Assembly: GCF_040712315.1 (NCBI RefSeq)
Contig: NC_134023.1
Span: forward strand, 15,137,442 to 15,201,441
Length of the DNA stretch: 64,000 nucleotides
Direction: 5' to 3'
DNA from: Castanea sativa
Taxonomy: Eukaryota > Streptophyta > Magnoliopsida > Fagales > Fagaceae
In this document: one piece after another, positions 60,047 through 64,000 of the stretch
How the letters are laid out: each line of letters opens with the position of its first letter
Numbering within the stretch: position 1 is the stretch's first letter
The notes under the pieces: model-generated
What the model was told of the DNA's origin: nothing
Seen by the model: the letters and a program-made list of their open reading frames with translations, nothing else
The model's database searches: none
Made by a program: the position numbers and the translations under genes

Positions 60047-61889
60047 ATCAAATGCAAAAGTGTGCAAACTAGGGCAAAGTGTAAAAACACATAATCATAT
60101 GATATTTCAAAATCAAAGAAACATGATTATCCCTACAAACTTTGTATTCCATGGAATCCAAAGAGGCACACAAAAACATCTATAGACATTTTATTATGAA
60201 CATGGTATGCACAACATAACACAAAACATAGTACAATGCACAAAAATGAAGAACAAACTTGTAAAACATGTAGCCTAAGCATTATACTAACAAAACCAAC
60301 AAAACCCATAAATCAAACTCAAAAAAACATCAACAAAACCATATTCAACAACCATATTTCCATATCTCAACATAAACACAAAATCCAAGAAAACTAGGGC
60401 TAGAAACTTGAAATACTTTGAAAATAAGAGAAAACCCATACCTTTTCTTGAAGATTGATGAATGATTGATGAAGAAAATGGAGGTTTTGGAAGAGGGAGA
60501 GGCAGACAAGACAATGAGGGTGCTCATGATGCGAGGAAAAACTAAAAAGTTTTTGAAAACTGTCTTGGATTTAACCCTATTTGTGCAAAACACACGATTT
60601 TCGCGACTAGGAAGTCCACTCATGAGCAAGTCACAAAGGGACTCACGAATCCTTCTGTGTAAGCTCGTGACTGGAGCTTCCACTCGTGAACAAGTCACCA
60701 ATTTGAGTTGCAAAAATGCCAAAAACCTAGAAATTTTGAAATTTCGCTAAGTATTTTTCACGATTAGGGGACTGACTCGCCAAGGAGTCACGAGAGCATC
60801 TGAGTTAGCTCGCGACTGGCTTGACCAGTGAGTGAGTCGCCAAAACAGAGTTGCACAAATTTTGGATTTTCTGAACTTTTTCAAAACAAAAACACTTTCC
60901 AAAAACAACTAAAAATACTCAAAAATCTTTTTGTGTTTGATCAACATATGATTGAGTATGTACAACACATTTAATCAAGTATAATCACACAAATAAAATA
61001 AGGTATTCATTGAACATAGACATGTGTGATGTGTGTGGGTACCAAATATGAGATAGTCCTTGATCTAATGTAAAGCTTCAATGATCAATTCAATCAAGAT
61101 ATACACAATTAGCACTAGGAAGAGTGACCAATCTCAATTATAGAAATATGCATATATGACCTCCCACAAAACTTGATTACATAATATTAAAGAAATTCTT
61201 TTGGCTTCTTACAATTCATAACATTTGATCATTACAGAACAATACATCTCATTTTGAGATCGATACTTGAAATTTTTGATATTTCAATTTGATGATTAAG
61301 CCTTTGGCTTTTGGGCACCATACATTTTCATTACAAGTCACTTTCTCTTTTTCCTAGTCGAATACTAGTATGTTTAACGGCTTTTGCAGCTCATTATCTC
61401 TTTTCGAGAATTGATATTTGTTGAGCTATAAACAAAAATATAAAAGAGTGGGAAGATATATAGGCACAAGTTTATGCATGTCTCATGATCAACAAAACCA
61501 CCAGTTAATCATTCATGACAAGTTTGAAGAACTATTTACAACAATCACATAAATGTCAAGATTTTTCTCACACTAATATGAGTGCATAAAGAACAAGCTA
61601 AACTCATAAATGCATAAGCCATTTGTACGAAGGTAAAAGGCAAAACATGCATGTGACAAAACACAATAATGTCGATTAAACTTTTTGGATTTTCTACTTT
61701 TATGTGTTTTTGGATTTTTGACACAAAGCAATTAAAGATTGATAAAAAAAAGAAACAAAAACTCAAAGCTTTTTAAAAAAAAACAACAAACAAAAACAGT
61801 AAAAACATGCTAGAATGAAAAACATAAGCACACAATTAAACATTGTCACACCAAATCGGAAGAATTAATGCATGGACATGTTCTAATGC
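59804..61889. other. non-coding interior of the copia derivative
   Basis: Contains a (GT)n tract at 60011-60046 and repeated CTCGCGACT / GAGTCGCC motifs near 60600-60840 that also occur in the LTR. No pol ORF or relic was recognised. Confidence 0.6.
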
Positions 61890-63861
61890 TTATGCATATG
61901 TACCCTTCTTCACGCACATGGCACGTGCGTTTGGGGTGATATCCTTAGAGGATTGGGTACTTGAGTTGTGATTCTTAAACCTTAGAGTGAAGTTTTCCAA
62001 ATAAGAAGTGATGGTATCTATCGTCTTCATCACATCACTAATATTGGAGTCAACTTCTTGCCCTTTTGATTGTTTGAGATCCCCTTTGCCATTTCTTTGT
62101 CCTCTTGGCCTTTGAAAACTTGCATTCTTCAATGCTTGAAGCTTGTGGCAATTAGGTCTAGTGTGTCCTCGGATTCCACAATGGTGGCAAAAATGTTGAG
62201 TTTGTGGACCTCTTTATGACTTCGAAAGAGATTTCCCTTTAGCCTTGGGTTTGGCCACAAATAGATTTAGAGGCTTTGTCAAAACCCGTTGAGCAATCAC
62301 ATTTGGCTTCTTCTCAAACTTCACTTTCTCAACAGTTGGAGTTGTTAGCATTGGTTCTTTCGCTTTAACAAACTTCATCTCTTTAGACACATTGGCGCTT
62401 GAACTACTTTCTCTAGCATATCTTAAGCTGCTTTTGTCAGAAAATGGCTTTTGATGTGCAAGCACTTCAGCAAGTTTCTTAGAGGCAACACGCTCCACTT
62501 TGGCATTAGCTTGAATCACTTCAAGCTCAAGAAAATTGATCTTGGAATAGGCTTTGGTTAGTTCTTCATTCAGCGCCTCAACTTTGCATTTCATCTCCTT
62601 ATACCGTACTAGAAGACTTTTGTAATCTTGCTTAGCTTTTTTCATTTTTCTTATGGCTACTTTAGCCACTCTAGAATACTCTCTGAACTTCTCAAGAAGA
62701 GAATTATACGTTTCTTGTAATCTCTTTTCTTCTTCATCTTCATTATCGGATTCCTCCCTAATCCCCATGGACTCCACTTCGGTGTGCTCACCGAACTCTT
62801 CCACTAGAGTGCTCAAATCATCCGAAGAGTCCACAGGAGCAATGGCCATAAATGCGGAGTAGTTTCCTTCTCTGTCACAACTTTCTTCTAAATCCAAATT
62901 GGAGTTGTCTGAGTCACTAAGGGTAGTGGTAAAGACTTTACCCTTTGCCTTCAAATATGTGAGGCATTCATTCTTCACATGCCCATGCCCATGCTCTTTG
63001 CACTTGTAGCACATGACCGCTTGAGATGGAGAAGAATCTTTAAAATCCTTCTTCTTGAAATCCTTTTTATCCTTCTTAAAATTTGAGAATTTGCCCTTCT
63101 CAAAAGACTTTCCATCCTTCTTGAATTTTAAGAACTTACGAAAGTTCTTAGCAAGGTACACCACTTCCTTTTCAACCTCAACCTCATCCGAGGAGTCTTG
63201 AGCTTCCACTCTCTCATTAATCGTCTTGAGAGCAAGAGATTTGCTCTTCCTTTGTGATGGTAGAGACAGCTCGTAAGTTTGAAGACAACCAATGAGTTCT
63301 TAAATTTTAATCTCATCAAGGTCTTTGCTCTCTTCAATGGCAGTAACCTTTGCATGGAAGCTCTCTAGCAATGATCGTAGGATCTTCCTCACAATCTTAG
63401 AGTCCTCCGTCTTTTCTCCCAAGTTGAAGTTGCCAATCACCACTTCATTTAGCTTCCCATAGAAGGAGTTGAACGGCTCATCTTTGCTCATCTTTAATTC
63501 CTTGAAGCAAGTGGTGAGCATTTGTAACTTAGTGTCCTTCACCTTTTTGGTGCCTTCATATGTGGTCTCCAAGATTTACCACGCCCCCTTGGCAATTGTA
63601 ACATGTGAGATCCTGTGAAATCCATCGGGGTGAGACACCACAAAATATAGCATTTAAAACCTTGCTATTAGCATTGGCCGATAAAAGGGTTGCCTTATCC
63701 CAAGTAGATTTGGCAGCCTTCGGCCTAGTCCATCCAATCTCAACAGCATCCCATACAGTATCATCAATAGAATATAAAAATGCACGCATACACACTTTCC
63801 AAAATGTGTAATTGCTCCCATCAAAGAAAGGAGGTGCATTAAGGGATTGAGACCTTTCCAT
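61890..63861 (-). pseudogene. Ty1/copia gag, SIRE-like, frameshifted
   Basis: Starts MERSQSLNAPPFFDGSNYTF; the capsid includes TTCFKELKMSKDEPFNSFYG and ILRSLLESFHAKVTAIEESK. A zinc knuckle CYKCKEHGHGHVKNEC follows about 63030-62960 (two residues longer than the usual C-x2-C-x4-H-x4-C). A coiled coil spans about 62730-62470, and a second knuckle CHHCGIRGHTRPNC lies about 62200-62155. Ends VKKGTYA. Breaks: frameshift near 63570, in-frame stops at about 63300 and 62214. Two knuckles and length suit the SIRE/Maximus group. Confidence 0.85.
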
Positions 63862-63876
63862 TGTAAGGTCAAGGAC

Positions 63877-64000
63877 TGTTGGGGTTTATGCCTTAAAATC
63901 CAATTTATTGGCATGTCATAAATAATTATATGAGATTATCTATAAATGAACTAATGAGACATTATCATAGTCCATGAGATGCATTGTATTTGATTTATGT
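63877..64000 (+). repeat. start of another copia-type LTR, cut by window edge
   Basis: Begins TGTTGGGGTTTATGCCTTAA then ATCCAATTTATTGGCATG, a common Ty1/copia LTR start. It directly follows GTCAAGGAC, 15 bases upstream of the neighbouring gag ATG, where a primer-binding site would be expected, so it looks like a later insertion there. Confidence 0.6.

Larger units (their letters stand above)
56999..63876 (-). mobile_element. SIRE-like Ty1/copia derivative lacking pol (5' part cut)
   Basis: On the minus strand: gag (63861-61890), an untranslated stretch, an extra ORF (59803-58922), repeated polypurine motifs, then the 3' LTR (58055-56999). No protease, integrase, RT or RNase H. The 5' LTR is not in view because another LTR (63877) adjoins the gag start. 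Non-autonomous or deleted. Confidence 0.78.

Overview
The window is nuclear DNA of a woody-eudicot type. It carries two TIR-NBS-LRR (TNL) resistance genes, a class absent from grasses, in an AT-rich background filled with nested plant transposons (Tat-type Ty3/gypsy, SIRE-like Ty1/copia, CACTA, Helitron, LINE, SINE, MITE). Codon style and repeat families feel Fagales-like (oak or chestnut relatives), but that is an impression, not proof. No prokaryotic, organellar or rRNA sequence was seen.

Layout. 1-7502 (minus): TNL-1, a TNL gene open across six predicted exons (mini-exon, TIR, NBS, LRR entry, LRR, C-JID) and cut by the left window edge. 7790-7886: near-perfect foldback. 8777-9016: 5'-truncated LINE with a 12-bp target duplication. 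9729-21812: Tourist-like MITE swollen by a ~146-bp tandem array and split by a 10.8-kb Tat-lineage gypsy element (10116-20942, minus) that carries a plus-strand intron-containing antisense ORF. 21813-27781: intergenic, with a segmental duplicate, a solo LTR (24471-25187), a MITE and microsatellites. 27782-39997: a broken copia-like LTR, split by an 11.4-kb LTR element (28484-39853) that has gag but no pol. That element itself hosts a tRNA-derived SINE, several tandem arrays and a related solo LTR (35977-36849). 40003-40604: Helitron-like debris. About 40680-48833 (minus): a decayed CACTA element (TNP2, DUF4218/DUF4216, TNPA-like gene, 190-bp higher-order repeat, subterminal repeats). 48834-55902 (minus): TNL-2, a dead paralog of TNL-1, broken by the CACTA, by a Helitron carrying an RPA-like ORF, by frameshifts, and by CGA-to-TGA stops. 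56999-63876 (minus): SIRE-like copia derivative with gag and an extra ORF but no pol. 63877-64000: start of another copia-type LTR.

How it works together. TNL-1 is the only plausible functional host gene: it reads as an intact intracellular immune receptor (TIR NADase, NB-ARC switch, LRR sensor, C-JID). TNL-2 is its tandem duplicate, and comparing the two fixes exon boundaries, a conserved phase-2 mini first exon and precise transposon insertion points. Everything else is transposon DNA at various stages of decay. Several elements lack pol (the gag-only element, the copia derivative) and would have depended on proteins from other copies.
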